Assembly: GCA_039972875.1 (NCBI GenBank)
Contig: JBDWMA010000047.1
Span: forward strand, 1 to 64,000
Origin: Pseudoruegeria sp039972875
GTDB lineage: Bacteria; Pseudomonadota; Alphaproteobacteria; Rhodobacterales; Rhodobacteraceae
DNA length: 64,000 nt
Reading direction: 5' to 3'
The translations under genes were made by a program, and so were the position numbers. The notes beneath the pieces are model-generated. The model saw only the letters and a program-made list of their open reading frames with translations. It was not told the origin of the DNA and did not search any database. This document shows positions 54,014-62,846 of this stretch, one piece after another; position 1 is the first letter of the stretch, and every line of letters begins with the position of its first letter.

Positions 54014-55345
54014 ATGGCGCAAGCTATGAAAATTGCAATCGTTGACGATGAACAGGACATGCGGCAGTCGATCAGCCAATGGCTGGCGTTGTCTGGATTT
54101 GATACTGAAACATTCGCCAGCGCCGAAGATGCGTTAAAAGCGATGTCATCGGAATACCCTGGGATTGTCGTAAGCGACATACGCATGCCGGGAATGGATG
54201 GGATGCAATTCCTGAAACGTCTGATGGGGATCGACAGCGCTCTGCCTGTCATCATGATCACTGGACATGGGGATGTTCCCATGGCGGTTGAAGCCATGCG
54301 TATTGGGGCGTTTGATTTCCTTGAGAAACCGTTCAACCCGGACAAAATGACAGAGTTGTCCAAGAAGGCAACTCTGGCGCGTCGGCTGACCCTGGACAGT
54401 CGTGCTTTGCGCAAAGAGTTGGGTGATGGCGATGCCGTCATGAAAAAACTCATCGGGACATCACCCGTGATGGATCGATTGCGTGAGGACATTTTGGATT
54501 TAGGACAGGCGGATGGTCATGTTCTGATTGATGGTGAAACGGGTACGGGTAAAACGCTGGTGGCGCATGCTTTGCATGCTGTTGGATCTCGGGCTGGAAA
54601 AAAGTTTACAGTACAATCCTGCGCAGCACTCGAAGAGGATGAACTTGCAAAACGTCTGTTTGGCCCGGTCGAGGATGACGCCCAATTGCCTTTGGTCGAG
54701 GCCACGCGAGGTGGCACGTTGGTGTTGGAGGATGTTGAGGCCCTGAGTGAGGGCACGCAGGCCCGCTTATTGAGTTATATCAACGAGCAAGGCAATCCAG
54801 CCGAAACACGGATCGTTGCAATTTCGAATTTGCAAGAACAGGGTAAAACCTGTGAAAGCGTGCTGCGTCCTGATCTTTACTATCGACTTGCGGCACTAAA
54901 GATTACCTTGCCTCCGTTGCGGCAACGTGGGGAGGATATCCTTACGTTGTTCACGCGATTGGCTGAACAATTCGCTGAGGAATATGGGTGTGGCACTCCT
55001 GAGGTGTCTGCTCAGGAAGCGGCGCAATTGTTGCAAGCGCCTTGGCCTGGCAATGTGAGACAATTGATTAACCTTGTGGAGCGGGCCGTTTTGCAAAACC
55101 GTCGCGGCACTGGTTCAATCACTTCGTTGTTGATGGCTGATACCGAGGATGTTCAACCCGTCATGACCACCGAAGGTAAGCCACTGAAGGAATATGTTGA
55201 GGCGTTTGAGAGAATGCTGATCGACAACACGATGCGACGTCATAAGGGTTCAATTGTCAGCGTAATGGACGAGTTGTGCCTGCCACGTCGCACTTTGAAC
55301 GAAAAAATGGCAAAATACGGACTGCAAAGGTCCGACTATTTGTAA
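54014..55345 (+). CDS. dctD: DctD-type response regulator lacking the GAFTGA loop
   Basis: A 443-residue NtrC-family regulator: receiver domain with phosphoacceptor Asp55, AAA+ domain with Walker A GETGTGKT (residues 174-181), and a Fis-type C-terminus. The sigma-54 contact loop is missing: LFGPVEDDAQLPLVEATRGG (215-234) replaces the usual LFG...GAFTGA segment and is about 12 residues shorter. Walker B reads LVLED, not LFLDE. It may therefore act without sigma-54, as known for NtrC of Rhodobacter capsulatus. Partner of DctB. Confidence 0.88.
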   Translation: MAQAMKIAIVDDEQDMRQSISQWLALSGFDTETFASAEDALKAMSSEYPGIVVSDIRMPGMDGMQFLKRLMGIDSALPVIMITGHGDVPMAVEAMRIGAFDFLEKPFNPDKMTELSKKATLARRLTLDSRALRKELGDGDAVMKKLIGTSPVMDRLREDILDLGQADGHVLIDGETGTGKTLVAHALHAVGSRAGKKFTVQSCAALEEDELAKRLFGPVEDDAQLPLVEATRGGTLVLEDVEALSEGTQARLLSYINEQGNPAETRIVAISNLQEQGKTCESVLRPDLYYRLAALKITLPPLRQRGEDILTLFTRLAEQFAEEYGCGTPEVSAQEAAQLLQAPWPGNVRQLINLVERAVLQNRRGTGSITSLLMADTEDVQPVMTTEGKPLKEYVEAFERMLIDNTMRRHKGSIVSVMDELCLPRRTLNEKMAKYGLQRSDYL

Positions 55346-55356
55346 AGACACGTGTA

Positions 55357-55388
55357 TTAGCAGAAAAACCAATAGGTTTTTCTGCTAA
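55357..55388 (+). terminator. stem-loop after dctD
   Basis: A perfect 14-bp stem (TTAGCAGAAAAACC and complement) with loop AATA, 12 bases after the dctD stop codon. There is no clean T-run after it on either strand; a terminator or processing hairpin. Confidence 0.6.
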
Positions 55389-55793
55389 CTTACCCTGTGG
55401 ACAATTTTCGCCATTGTCTTTTCCCAACCTCTGCCCTTAATGTCAGTCTTACGGCGATATGCGTTCTGAAATGCATAGCCCGCCGGTGAGTTTTTCCGTG
55501 TGCTGGACGCCTCTCCGTATGGAACGCGACGCGACAGAACCGGTCAGAAAAGGGGTCTATTAGACCCACCCGTATGTGCCCGTGACGCCTTAAGCGCCGG
55601 GCGAATGTTTGGCGCCCATTGGCGCTTAGGAAGAAAACGCGATGCGACGCGCAACAACAGTAAGACGAGCAGATGGGGCTACTTTAGCCGCTGCCGTCGA
55701 CGATGCGCTGTCCAACCTCGCCCTTACAAGTCACCACCCGCACTGTCTGGCCCCACCGGGGTCGAGACGTTTGCCGGCGTGCAAAGAGATAAA
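55389..55793 (+). promoter_or_regulatory. Long leader of rne with stacked hairpins
   Basis: About 400 bases before the RNase E start carry no other gene but several hairpins: GGGTCT/AGACCC at 55553-55567 and a nested stem at 55591-55628 (TAAGCGCC with GGCGCTTA outside, GGGCG with CGCCC inside). RNase E autoregulates through its 5' UTR in several bacteria, so this is a candidate control element. No -35/-10 was assigned. Confidence 0.45.
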
Positions 55794-58700
55794 ATGGCTA
55801 AGAAAATGCTCATCGACGCCACCCACGCGGAAGAAACCCGCGTTGTGGTGGTCGACGGAAACAAGGTCGAAGAATTTGACTTTGAATCCGAAAATAAACG
55901 CCAGCTTGCTGGCAACATCTATCTAGCAAAAGTAACACGGGTTGAACCGTCACTGCAGGCCGCATTTGTGGACTACGGCGGTAACCGCCATGGTTTTCTA
56001 GCGTTTTCAGAGGTTCACCCGGACTATTATCAAATTCCGGTTGCGGACCGCGAGGCGTTGTTGGCCGAAGAGCGTGCCTATGCAAAAGCCCAACAAGAAG
56101 AAGATGATAATCCCAAACCCAAGCGCACGCGGTCAAAATCGCGGTCTCGTAGTAAGGCGGCAAAGGCCACAACTGATGATGCTGTAGAAACACAGGACGT
56201 CACTGCAGAAAAAAACGAAGTCCAAGCCCAAATTATTCCTGGGATGGATGTTGTCGATATTGATCTGGACGATTCTGTCGAAGGCAGTTCGCCCATGGAG
56301 CTGGTCCCCGAAACGCCAGTGGACACACCGGCTGCGTCTGAGGATGATCCGGTAGAGACTTCTGCTGTTGCGATTGAAGATGATGCATCCACTGACGCTG
56401 AGCCTGTAGAGGCTACAGTTGCGGCAGAAGATGCAACTGAAGTTCCGTCTGAAACCGATGCGGCAGCTGCAGAATCAACGGAAGCACCTACTGAGGTCGT
56501 TTCTGAAGAGGTCCAAACTGAGACCGTCGACGAAAAAGCTGCGGCTCAAGTGCAAACCGAAGACGTAAAAACGTCTGAAGACGACGATACTTCAGACGAA
56601 GATGACGACGACGCACAGGATAATAAAAGCGACGCAACCGACAAAGATTCCTCAATTGAATCTGTTGCTGAGGAGGATGTCACCGAAGAGATCCGTCAAC
56701 CTCGCAAGCCCCGTCCGCGCCGTTACAAAATTCAAGAAGTTATCAAAGTACGTCAGATCCTTTTGGTTCAGGTCGTTAAAGAAGAGCGGGGCAACAAAGG
56801 TGCTGCGCTGACTACTTACCTGTCTTTGGCGGGCCGTTATTGTGTCCTTATGCCTAATACTGCCCGTGGTGGCGGGATCTCACGCAAGATCACCAATGCT
56901 GCAGATCGTAAGAAACTCAAGGACATAGCGAATGAAATTGATGTGCCAGAAGGCGCAGGCCTGATCATTCGAACTGCGGGTGCTAAACGCACCAAAACTG
57001 AGATTAAGCGTGACTATGAATACCTTCAGCGGATGTGGGAACAAATTCGCGCACTGACGTTGAAATCCATTGCGCCCGCTCAGATTTACGAAGAAGGCAA
57101 CTTGATCAAACGCTCGATCCGCGATCTCTATAACCGTGAGATTGATGAGGTGTTTGTCGAAGGGTACGATGGCTATCGTGTGGCCAAGGATTTCATGAAA
57201 ATGATCATGCCGTCTCACGCCAAAAACGTAAAACAATACACCGACCCGTTACCTTTGTTCGCACGTTATCAAGTTGAGACTTATTTGGGTGGTATGTTCA
57301 ACCCAACGGTTCAGTTGAAATCCGGTGGTTATATTGTCATCGGCGTGACCGAGGCTTTGGTTGCGATTGATGTGAACTCTGGTCGTGCGACCAAAGAGGG
57401 CAGCATTGAAGACACTGCCCTAAAGACCAACCTTGAAGCTGCCGAAGAGGTTGCCCGTCAGTTGCGTCTGCGTGATTTGGCCGGTTTGATCGTTATCGAC
57501 TTCATCGATATGGAGGAGCGTAAGAACAACTCCGCCGTCGAAAAACGAATGAAAGATCGTTTGAAATCTGATCGCGCACGCATTCAGGTCGGTCGGATTT
57601 CTGGCTTTGGCCTCATGGAAATGAGCCGTCAGCGCCTGCGTCCTGGCATGATTGAGGCGACAACACAGCCGTGTTCAGCCTGTCATGGTACTGGGTTGAT
57701 CCGTTCTGATGACAATTTGGCTTTGTCGATCCTGCGTCAGCTTGAGGAAGAAGGCGTGCGTCGTCGGTCCCGTGAGGTTTTGATCAAAGCACCCATCGGC
57801 ATTTCGAACTTTATGATGAACCAAAAACGGGAACACATCGCGCAGATCGAAGGTCGTTATGGATTGTCGATCCGTATTGAAGCTGATCCGCATCTGGTGA
57901 GCCCGGATTTCACCCTCGAACGGTTTAAAACTGCCACACGTGTGGTTGCACCAGCGAGCGCGTCGGTTGTGTCCGTAGATCAAAAGATCATGGAAGAACT
58001 GGACCGAGAGGATGAAGCCGCAGCAGCAGAAGCTGAAGCCGCTGAACAAACTGCAGAGGCGACGCCAGACGTAACCACGGAAGAGACACCGGCACCCAAG
58101 AAACGCCGTCGTCGCCGTCGTCGGCGGCGGGGGTCCTCGAATGGTGAAAATGGGACCGAAAATGAATCGTCAGTAGACAACACCGAAGGCGACGATAACG
58201 ACAAGACTGATGTTGCAGAAACGGTTTCTCAAATCGAAACCGCTGATGCTGAAGCTAAAGCGGTGGAACAACCTGAAGGCGGCGCGGTTGCTGAAGAAGC
58301 GCCCAAAGAGAAGCCTAAACGGCGTAGGACTCGGACTCGTAAGAAAAAAGCGGATAAGGTTGAAGAAGCTCCAGCCGAAGCGGTGTCTGATGGTGTTGTC
58401 GAAAATACACCTTCTCAGGTTATCTCTGAAGAAACTTCTGTGATAGTGGAAACCGCGACATCTGATGATACCTCCTCAGAGGTTCCAGAGGTTCCAGAGG
58501 TTCCAGAGGTTCCAGAGGTTCCAGAGGTTCCAGAGGTTCCAGAGGTTCCAGAGGTTCCAGAGGTTCCAGAGGTTCCAGAGGTTCCAGAGGTTCCAGAGGT
58601 TCTAGAGGTTAAGATCGAAGAAGCCCCAGTGGAAACGCCAGAGGTAGAGACTGCGGTAATCGAAACCGAAGTGGTCAACGTTGCGCTGGAACCTGAGGTT

Positions 58701-58823
58701 CTTGTTGCACCGGTTGAGCAGGAAGAAAGCGTAGTGGCGGTTGTGGAACCTGACCACGCACCAACTCCGGAACCTGTGCCTTCTGATCCACCAAAGCCGA
58801 AACGCCGAGGTTGGTGGTCCTAA
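55794..58823 (+). CDS. rne: Ribonuclease E/G
   Basis: A 1009-residue endoribonuclease that starts mRNA decay and processes rRNA. The N-terminal S1 region (MAKKMLIDATHAEETRV) is split by an acidic insertion at about residues 100-305 of Glu/Asp/Lys repeats. The catalytic domain has AIDVNSGR and VIDFIDM with the metal-binding aspartates; the zinc link is CSACHGTG near residue 626. The C-terminal half has Arg-rich blocks (KKRRRRRRRRRG) for RNA binding and a 13-unit EVP repeat. I reject the in-frame extension to 55500: the true family start is at 55794. Confidence 0.95.
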   Translation: MAKKMLIDATHAEETRVVVVDGNKVEEFDFESENKRQLAGNIYLAKVTRVEPSLQAAFVDYGGNRHGFLAFSEVHPDYYQIPVADREALLAEERAYAKAQQEEDDNPKPKRTRSKSRSRSKAAKATTDDAVETQDVTAEKNEVQAQIIPGMDVVDIDLDDSVEGSSPMELVPETPVDTPAASEDDPVETSAVAIEDDASTDAEPVEATVAAEDATEVPSETDAAAAESTEAPTEVVSEEVQTETVDEKAAAQVQTEDVKTSEDDDTSDEDDDDAQDNKSDATDKDSSIESVAEEDVTEEIRQPRKPRPRRYKIQEVIKVRQILLVQVVKEERGNKGAALTTYLSLAGRYCVLMPNTARGGGISRKITNAADRKKLKDIANEIDVPEGAGLIIRTAGAKRTKTEIKRDYEYLQRMWEQIRALTLKSIAPAQIYEEGNLIKRSIRDLYNREIDEVFVEGYDGYRVAKDFMKMIMPSHAKNVKQYTDPLPLFARYQVETYLGGMFNPTVQLKSGGYIVIGVTEALVAIDVNSGRATKEGSIEDTALKTNLEAAEEVARQLRLRDLAGLIVIDFIDMEERKNNSAVEKRMKDRLKSDRARIQVGRISGFGLMEMSRQRLRPGMIEATTQPCSACHGTGLIRSDDNLALSILRQLEEEGVRRRSREVLIKAPIGISNFMMNQKREHIAQIEGRYGLSIRIEADPHLVSPDFTLERFKTATRVVAPASASVVSVDQKIMEELDREDEAAAAEAEAAEQTAEATPDVTTEETPAPKKRRRRRRRRRGSSNGENGTENESSVDNTEGDDNDKTDVAETVSQIETADAEAKAVEQPEGGAVAEEAPKEKPKRRRTRTRKKKADKVEEAPAEAVSDGVVENTPSQVISEETSVIVETATSDDTSSEVPEVPEVPEVPEVPEVPEVPEVPEVPEVPEVPEVPEVPEVLEVKIEEAPVETPEVETAVIETEVVNVALEPEVLVAPVEQEESVVAVVEPDHAPTPEPVPSDPPKPKRRGWWS
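58479..58604 (+). repeat. 9-bp tandem repeat in rne, encoding Glu-Val-Pro
   Basis: Thirteen perfect copies of GAGGTTCCA from 58479 to 58595 followed by one variant GAGGTTCTA and GAGGTT. In frame with rne, it gives EVP repeated and then EVLEV. The near-perfect DNA identity points to slippage-driven change in copy number. It lies in the acidic, disordered C-terminal tail. Confidence 0.95.
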
Positions 58824-58832
58824 CATATACTG

Positions 58833-58863
58833 AAAAAGCCGAGGCAATGCCTCGGCTTTTTTT
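58833..58863 (+). terminator. Bidirectional terminator between rne and the TusA gene
   Basis: A 13-bp stem (AAAAAGCCGAGGC with complement) and AAT loop, followed by a T-run on the plus strand and mirrored by an A-run for the minus strand. It ends rne and overlaps the end of the convergent TusA gene. Confidence 0.9.
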
Positions 58864-59089
58864 ATGCTTTTTGAACCAGAAAGCGGTTATGTGTTTCTGT
58901 TTTGGACATACCCAAAAACAGATGCCCGGTCTCATTACAAAAATGAGGGACATCAATCACGGCTGCGGGATCATCTGCCAATAATTCTGCGATCTGGCCA
59001 GATGCAAGTGGCTCCATGCGCTTTCGTAGGCGCAAGACGGGCAGGGGGCATAACAGCCCTAAGGCGTCAACTGTAAGGTCTGAGGTCAT
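58862..59089 (-). CDS. TusA family sulfurtransferase
   Basis: A 75-residue TusA-like protein with the hallmark CPLPVL motif (CPxP, active Cys about residue 14) and a second cysteine near the C-terminus in HFCNETGH. Relatives relay persulfide sulfur in tRNA thiolation or cofactor synthesis; the exact role here is unknown. I start at ATG 59089, where the domain begins; an upstream GTG at 59125 would add 12 residues. No clear ribosome site supports either. Divergent from ccdA. Confidence 0.88.
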   Translation of the reverse strand: MTSDLTVDALGLLCPLPVLRLRKRMEPLASGQIAELLADDPAAVIDVPHFCNETGHLFLGMSKTETHNRFLVQKA

Positions 59090-59200
59090 AGAGTCGATGT
59101 ATGTGGCGAATTCTGTTTTGTCCACGGCAATGTGACCGTTTGTTGACGTGACGTTGTTTCAAAGTTTCTATATGTCTGGGCAAAGATTAAAGGACACCCG

Positions 59201-59953
59201 ATGCTTGGAATAGAAATTATCGATGCAGCGCTACTGCCAGCCATGTTTGTTGCATTGTGCGCGGGTGTTTTGTCGTTTTTGAGCCCCTGTGTTTTGCCAA
59301 TTGTTCCGCCTTACCTTGCCTATATGAGCGGTATGTCCATGGGGGAGATGAAATCCCAAAACGGTGGACGATTGCGTGCCTCAATTCCGGCGTTGTTTTT
59401 CGTCATGGGCCTCTCAACAGTCTTTCTGATCCTTGGATTTACAGCATCTATATTTGGTGCTTTTTTCCTTAAAAATCAGGAGCTTTTCGCGCAAGCTTCA
59501 GGTGTTATCGTCATTATATTTGGGCTGCATTTTCTATCGATACTTAAGATTCCTTTTTTGAATCGAGAGGCGCGTTTGGATGCCGGCGATCAAGGTGGGT
59601 CAGCATTTGGTGCCTACATTCTTGGGCTAGCGTTCGCGTTTGGATGGACGCCTTGTATTGGGCCGCAGCTTGGCGCAATCTTATCGATTGCCGCCTCTGA
59701 AGGTTCGGTGACGAGGGGGACACTGCTATTGGCTATTTATGCCGCAGGTTTGGGTATTCCTTTTCTATTGGCTGCCGTTTTCATTCAAAATGCTATCGGC
59801 GTGATGAACCGGATAAAACCCTACATGGGGGCCATCGAAAAAGGCATGGGAGTGATGCTGGTTCTTGTTGGTTTAGCCCTCGTGACAGGTGCATTTAGCC
59901 GGTTTTCTTGGTGGTTGCTTGAAACATTCCCTAGTTTGGCATTGGTCGGCTAA
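59201..59953 (+). CDS. ccdA: Cytochrome c biogenesis protein CcdA
   Basis: A 250-residue inner-membrane protein with six helices. The two redox cysteines lie in LSPCVLPIVPPYL and FGWTPCIGPQLGA. It passes electrons from thioredoxin to periplasmic CcmG-like proteins for apocytochrome c reduction and related disulfide chemistry. Upstream 75 bases are shared with the TusA promoter region. Confidence 0.95.
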   Translation: MLGIEIIDAALLPAMFVALCAGVLSFLSPCVLPIVPPYLAYMSGMSMGEMKSQNGGRLRASIPALFFVMGLSTVFLILGFTASIFGAFFLKNQELFAQASGVIVIIFGLHFLSILKIPFLNREARLDAGDQGGSAFGAYILGLAFAFGWTPCIGPQLGAILSIAASEGSVTRGTLLLAIYAAGLGIPFLLAAVFIQNAIGVMNRIKPYMGAIEKGMGVMLVLVGLALVTGAFSRFSWWLLETFPSLALVG

Positions 59954-60027
59954 ATCACACAAATAGATCTTAATTTTGCCGGCTTCTCTGGCTATTGTTT
60001 TAACAAGCAATGAAAGGGTCTCATCCG

Positions 60028-61239
60028 ATGAGCGCCGCGCAAAACGTCACATCCCGGCGGGTCTTTTATATACCCGGTTATGATCCAATTCATCCACGTC
60101 GTTATCGTGAACTGTATCGGACAGAAAGTGCCGAGCAGGCTCGCATTTCTGGGTATGAAATATCTCAGTCTCCGAAAAAGGTTGGGGATGGACCCTACGG
60201 GTGGCATGTCGACGCAAAGATTGATGGACAGGATGTACATGCAGATGTCGATGTCTTGCTTTGGTCGGATATCGTACGAAAATCAATGAATATTTCAGTA
60301 CCTCAGGCCTATTGGCTTTTGATCCGGACAGCTTGGATTTACATCTCTTCCGGATCACTTTGGCGATTAATGCGTTTGCGAAAAGGCCCTCTCATTGCAG
60401 CGCTTTATCCAATTGGCATGTTGGCTCTGCAATTGGTTTTGGCCTTAATCGCTGGCTATCTGGTCGGCAGTATCGTTGCGGCATTTGCGCATCCGATTTT
60501 AGGAGTTATCGCGTCATGGCCCGTGATAGCAGCCATTCTGCGATGGTTTAAAAAGAACGATAATAAATTCTATGCTTATTATCTGATGCACGATTACTCT
60601 TATTCGTCTGCCACACGCGGCGCCAACCCCGTTGATCTAGAAAATCGGATGAAAGAATTTTCCGATACCGTAGCGGAGGCATTGCTCAGCGATGTAGATG
60701 AGGTTTTGATCGTCGGTCATTCCTATGGTGCCCATATTGGGGTGTCTATTTTAGCAGACTTGTATCGTCAGGATCGAATACCTGCGGATGGCCCAGCGGT
60801 TGCGCTTTTATCGTTGGGGCATGTCATCCCGATGGTATCATTTTTGCCTGAGGCAAAACGTTTGCGCGCCGATTTACGGTTTTTATCCGAAAAGGAACAT
60901 GTCACCTGGGTTGATGTAACCGCTCCGGGCGACGGCTGTGCGTTTGCGTTGTGTGATCCGGTGGCCGTAAGTGGTGTTGCCACACAGGATCAACGCTGGC
61001 CTTTGGTGTTTTCGGCGGCTTTTACCCAATCTCTCAGCGCCGAGAAGTGGAAGGAAATGCGTTGGAAGTTTTTCCAACTGCATTTCCAATACCTGTGTGC
61101 GTTTGATCGCCCTAAGGATTATGATTATTTTCAGATCACAGCAGGCCCGATGACTTTGCGCGATCGATATAAAGGGCGATCTTCGTCCAAATCAATGAAG
61201 ACACAGCCCCAATCCCCGTATTCCGATATGGCGTCCTAG
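60028..61239 (+). CDS. Membrane-associated alpha/beta hydrolase of unknown substrate
   Basis: A 403-residue protein. The nucleophile elbow GHSYG lies near residue 233 in VLIVGHSYGAHIGVSIL, and a later YDYFQITAG ends the domain. Two or more transmembrane helices (residues 115-170) sit before it, so the catalytic part is probably membrane-anchored. I do not recognise a named family; the ATG at 60028 has AAAGGG upstream and 60010 does not. It ends three bases before the P450 gene, implying co-translation and linked function. Confidence 0.75.
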   Translation: MSAAQNVTSRRVFYIPGYDPIHPRRYRELYRTESAEQARISGYEISQSPKKVGDGPYGWHVDAKIDGQDVHADVDVLLWSDIVRKSMNISVPQAYWLLIRTAWIYISSGSLWRLMRLRKGPLIAALYPIGMLALQLVLALIAGYLVGSIVAAFAHPILGVIASWPVIAAILRWFKKNDNKFYAYYLMHDYSYSSATRGANPVDLENRMKEFSDTVAEALLSDVDEVLIVGHSYGAHIGVSILADLYRQDRIPADGPAVALLSLGHVIPMVSFLPEAKRLRADLRFLSEKEHVTWVDVTAPGDGCAFALCDPVAVSGVATQDQRWPLVFSAAFTQSLSAEKWKEMRWKFFQLHFQYLCAFDRPKDYDYFQITAGPMTLRDRYKGRSSSKSMKTQPQSPYSDMAS

Positions 61240-61242
61240 GGG

Positions 61243-62610
61243 ATGAAGCAGCAATTGCCTCCACGCCCGCCGTCGCGGCCAGATAAAGTTTCGCTTTGGC
61301 GGTATATGCGGTTGTTTCGGCGTGATATTCTATCCGCGCAGCCAGAAAAACTGTACCGCGCTTGGATGGCAGAGTTTAAGACGCCCTTCTTTCGATCCTA
61401 TTTGGCGAATGATCCGACATTGATTGATTTGGTGTTGAAACAACGGCCCGATGATTTTCCAAAATCCAATCGCGTCGGGGAGGGGTTGCGCCCCTTGCTT
61501 GGGAATTCTGTTTTCCTCACCAACGGGGACGTTTGGAAACGGCAACGTCGTATTATTGATCCCGCATTTGAAGGCGGGCGTTTGCGCGATACATTTCCAG
61601 CCATGCTTGCCGCCGGTGAGGCTGCTATAGAACGTCTTGCCTTGGGCACCTCGGATCTGGTTGAGATCGAAGAGGAAATGAGCCACGCCGCTGCGGATGT
61701 AATTTTCAGGACTTTGTTTTCCATTCCGATTACCCATGACGTCGCCGCCGAGGTATTTCGAGAATTCCGCGATTATCAGCGAACCCAACCAATTCTTAAC
61801 CTCGCAGCATTTGTACCATTGCCCCATTGGATGCCACGTCTTCATCGCAAACGAACGCGTGACACGGCAAGGGCCATCCGTGGTTTGATCACAAGATTAA
61901 CCGAAGCGAGAATGAAAGAGATTGAGGCGGGCACTGCTCCCGATGATCTTGCGACAAAAATCATGACGACCGTTGATCCTGTCACAGGGGACCGTTTCTC
62001 GACCGAAGAAATGGTGGATCAGGTTGCGATCTTTTTTCTCGCGGGTCACGAGACAAGTGCATCAGCCATGAGTTGGGCTCTGTATTTGCTGGCTACACAT
62101 TCAAACGAACAAGAGGCCATGGCAGAGGAAGCCAAAGCGGCACTATCAAGTGATGTGTCTTTCTCTGATATGTCGAAAATGCGCATTGCGCGAGATGTCT
62201 TTAGAGAGGCCTTACGGCTATACCCACCGGTTCCAATGATGGTCCGTGAAACCACTTGCCCCGAAAATTTCCGAGATAGAGACGTCGCGCCGGGTGCACA
62301 GGTTGTACTGTCACCGTGGCATCTTCACCGTCATCAGCGGCTATGGGATAATCCTGATGGTTTTGATCCCAACCGTTACAAAACGGAGAATGGCAAACAC
62401 TGCCTGCGAGAGGCGTATATGCCATTTTCAGCCGGGGCGCGTGTGTGCACAGGGGCAGGGTTCGCCATGGTCGAAGGTCCGCTATTATTGTCGATGATCG
62501 TCGCTCGGTTTCGGTTTGAGGCGGTTGCCGATGCCATTCCTGTTCCTGTTGCGCATCTAACGGTGCGGGCCAAGGACGGTATTTTATTGCGGGTGACCAA
62601 AAGAGATTAA
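61243..62610 (+). CDS. Cytochrome P450
   Basis: A 455-residue class-type bacterial P450. The I-helix oxygen motif is FFLAGHETSAS, the ExxR pair is in REALRLYPP, and the heme cysteine (about residue 401) is in FSAGARVCTGAG. No redox partner gene is nearby. Its coupling to the membrane hydrolase suggests action on a lipid or fatty acid-type substrate, but this is inference. The last four bases overlap the convergent RHH gene. Confidence 0.93.
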   Translation: MKQQLPPRPPSRPDKVSLWRYMRLFRRDILSAQPEKLYRAWMAEFKTPFFRSYLANDPTLIDLVLKQRPDDFPKSNRVGEGLRPLLGNSVFLTNGDVWKRQRRIIDPAFEGGRLRDTFPAMLAAGEAAIERLALGTSDLVEIEEEMSHAAADVIFRTLFSIPITHDVAAEVFREFRDYQRTQPILNLAAFVPLPHWMPRLHRKRTRDTARAIRGLITRLTEARMKEIEAGTAPDDLATKIMTTVDPVTGDRFSTEEMVDQVAIFFLAGHETSASAMSWALYLLATHSNEQEAMAEEAKAALSSDVSFSDMSKMRIARDVFREALRLYPPVPMMVRETTCPENFRDRDVAPGAQVVLSPWHLHRHQRLWDNPDGFDPNRYKTENGKHCLREAYMPFSAGARVCTGAGFAMVEGPLLLSMIVARFRFEAVADAIPVPVAHLTVRAKDGILLRVTKRD

Positions 62611-62846
62611 TCGCTAATCTGTAATTTCAGTTGGTCCTGAAGATCAATCAACACAAACAACCGAATGGCTGAGGCAAGCCCACAGTCAATTCCACGATCC
62701 GCATCGATTTCCGCCGCGAGCGCATTGATCGGTATCTGACGTCTGGTGGCGATGTCGCGAAAGGCTTTCCAAAACGCGTCTTCAAGCGATACGCTGGTAC
62801 GGTGCCCATTCAGGGTCAACGAATGTTTTGTTGGTCTTCGGGTCAT
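62607..62846 (-). CDS. Ribbon-helix-helix domain protein
   Basis: A 79-residue protein with RHH features: HSLTLNGHRTSVSLEDAFWKAFRDIA is the strand and first helix; PINALAAEIDADRG and the SAIRLFVL helix follow. It may bind DNA as a dimer. The start at 62846 lies within the 3' end of the Hint gene, a 65-base overlap on the same strand in a different frame; the domain fills the frame from its first codon, so the overlap seems real. It converges with the P450 gene. Confidence 0.8.
   Translation of the reverse strand: MTRRPTKHSLTLNGHRTSVSLEDAFWKAFRDIATRRQIPINALAAEIDADRGIDCGLASAIRLFVLIDLQDQLKLQISD

Noticed and set aside
55500..55793. In-frame extension of RNase E
   Set aside because: Arg/Ser-rich residues unlike any RNase E N-terminus; the family start MAKKMLIDATH is at 55794.
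58479..58604. CRISPR-like array
   Set aside because: Units are nine bases with no spacers and lie in frame inside rne.
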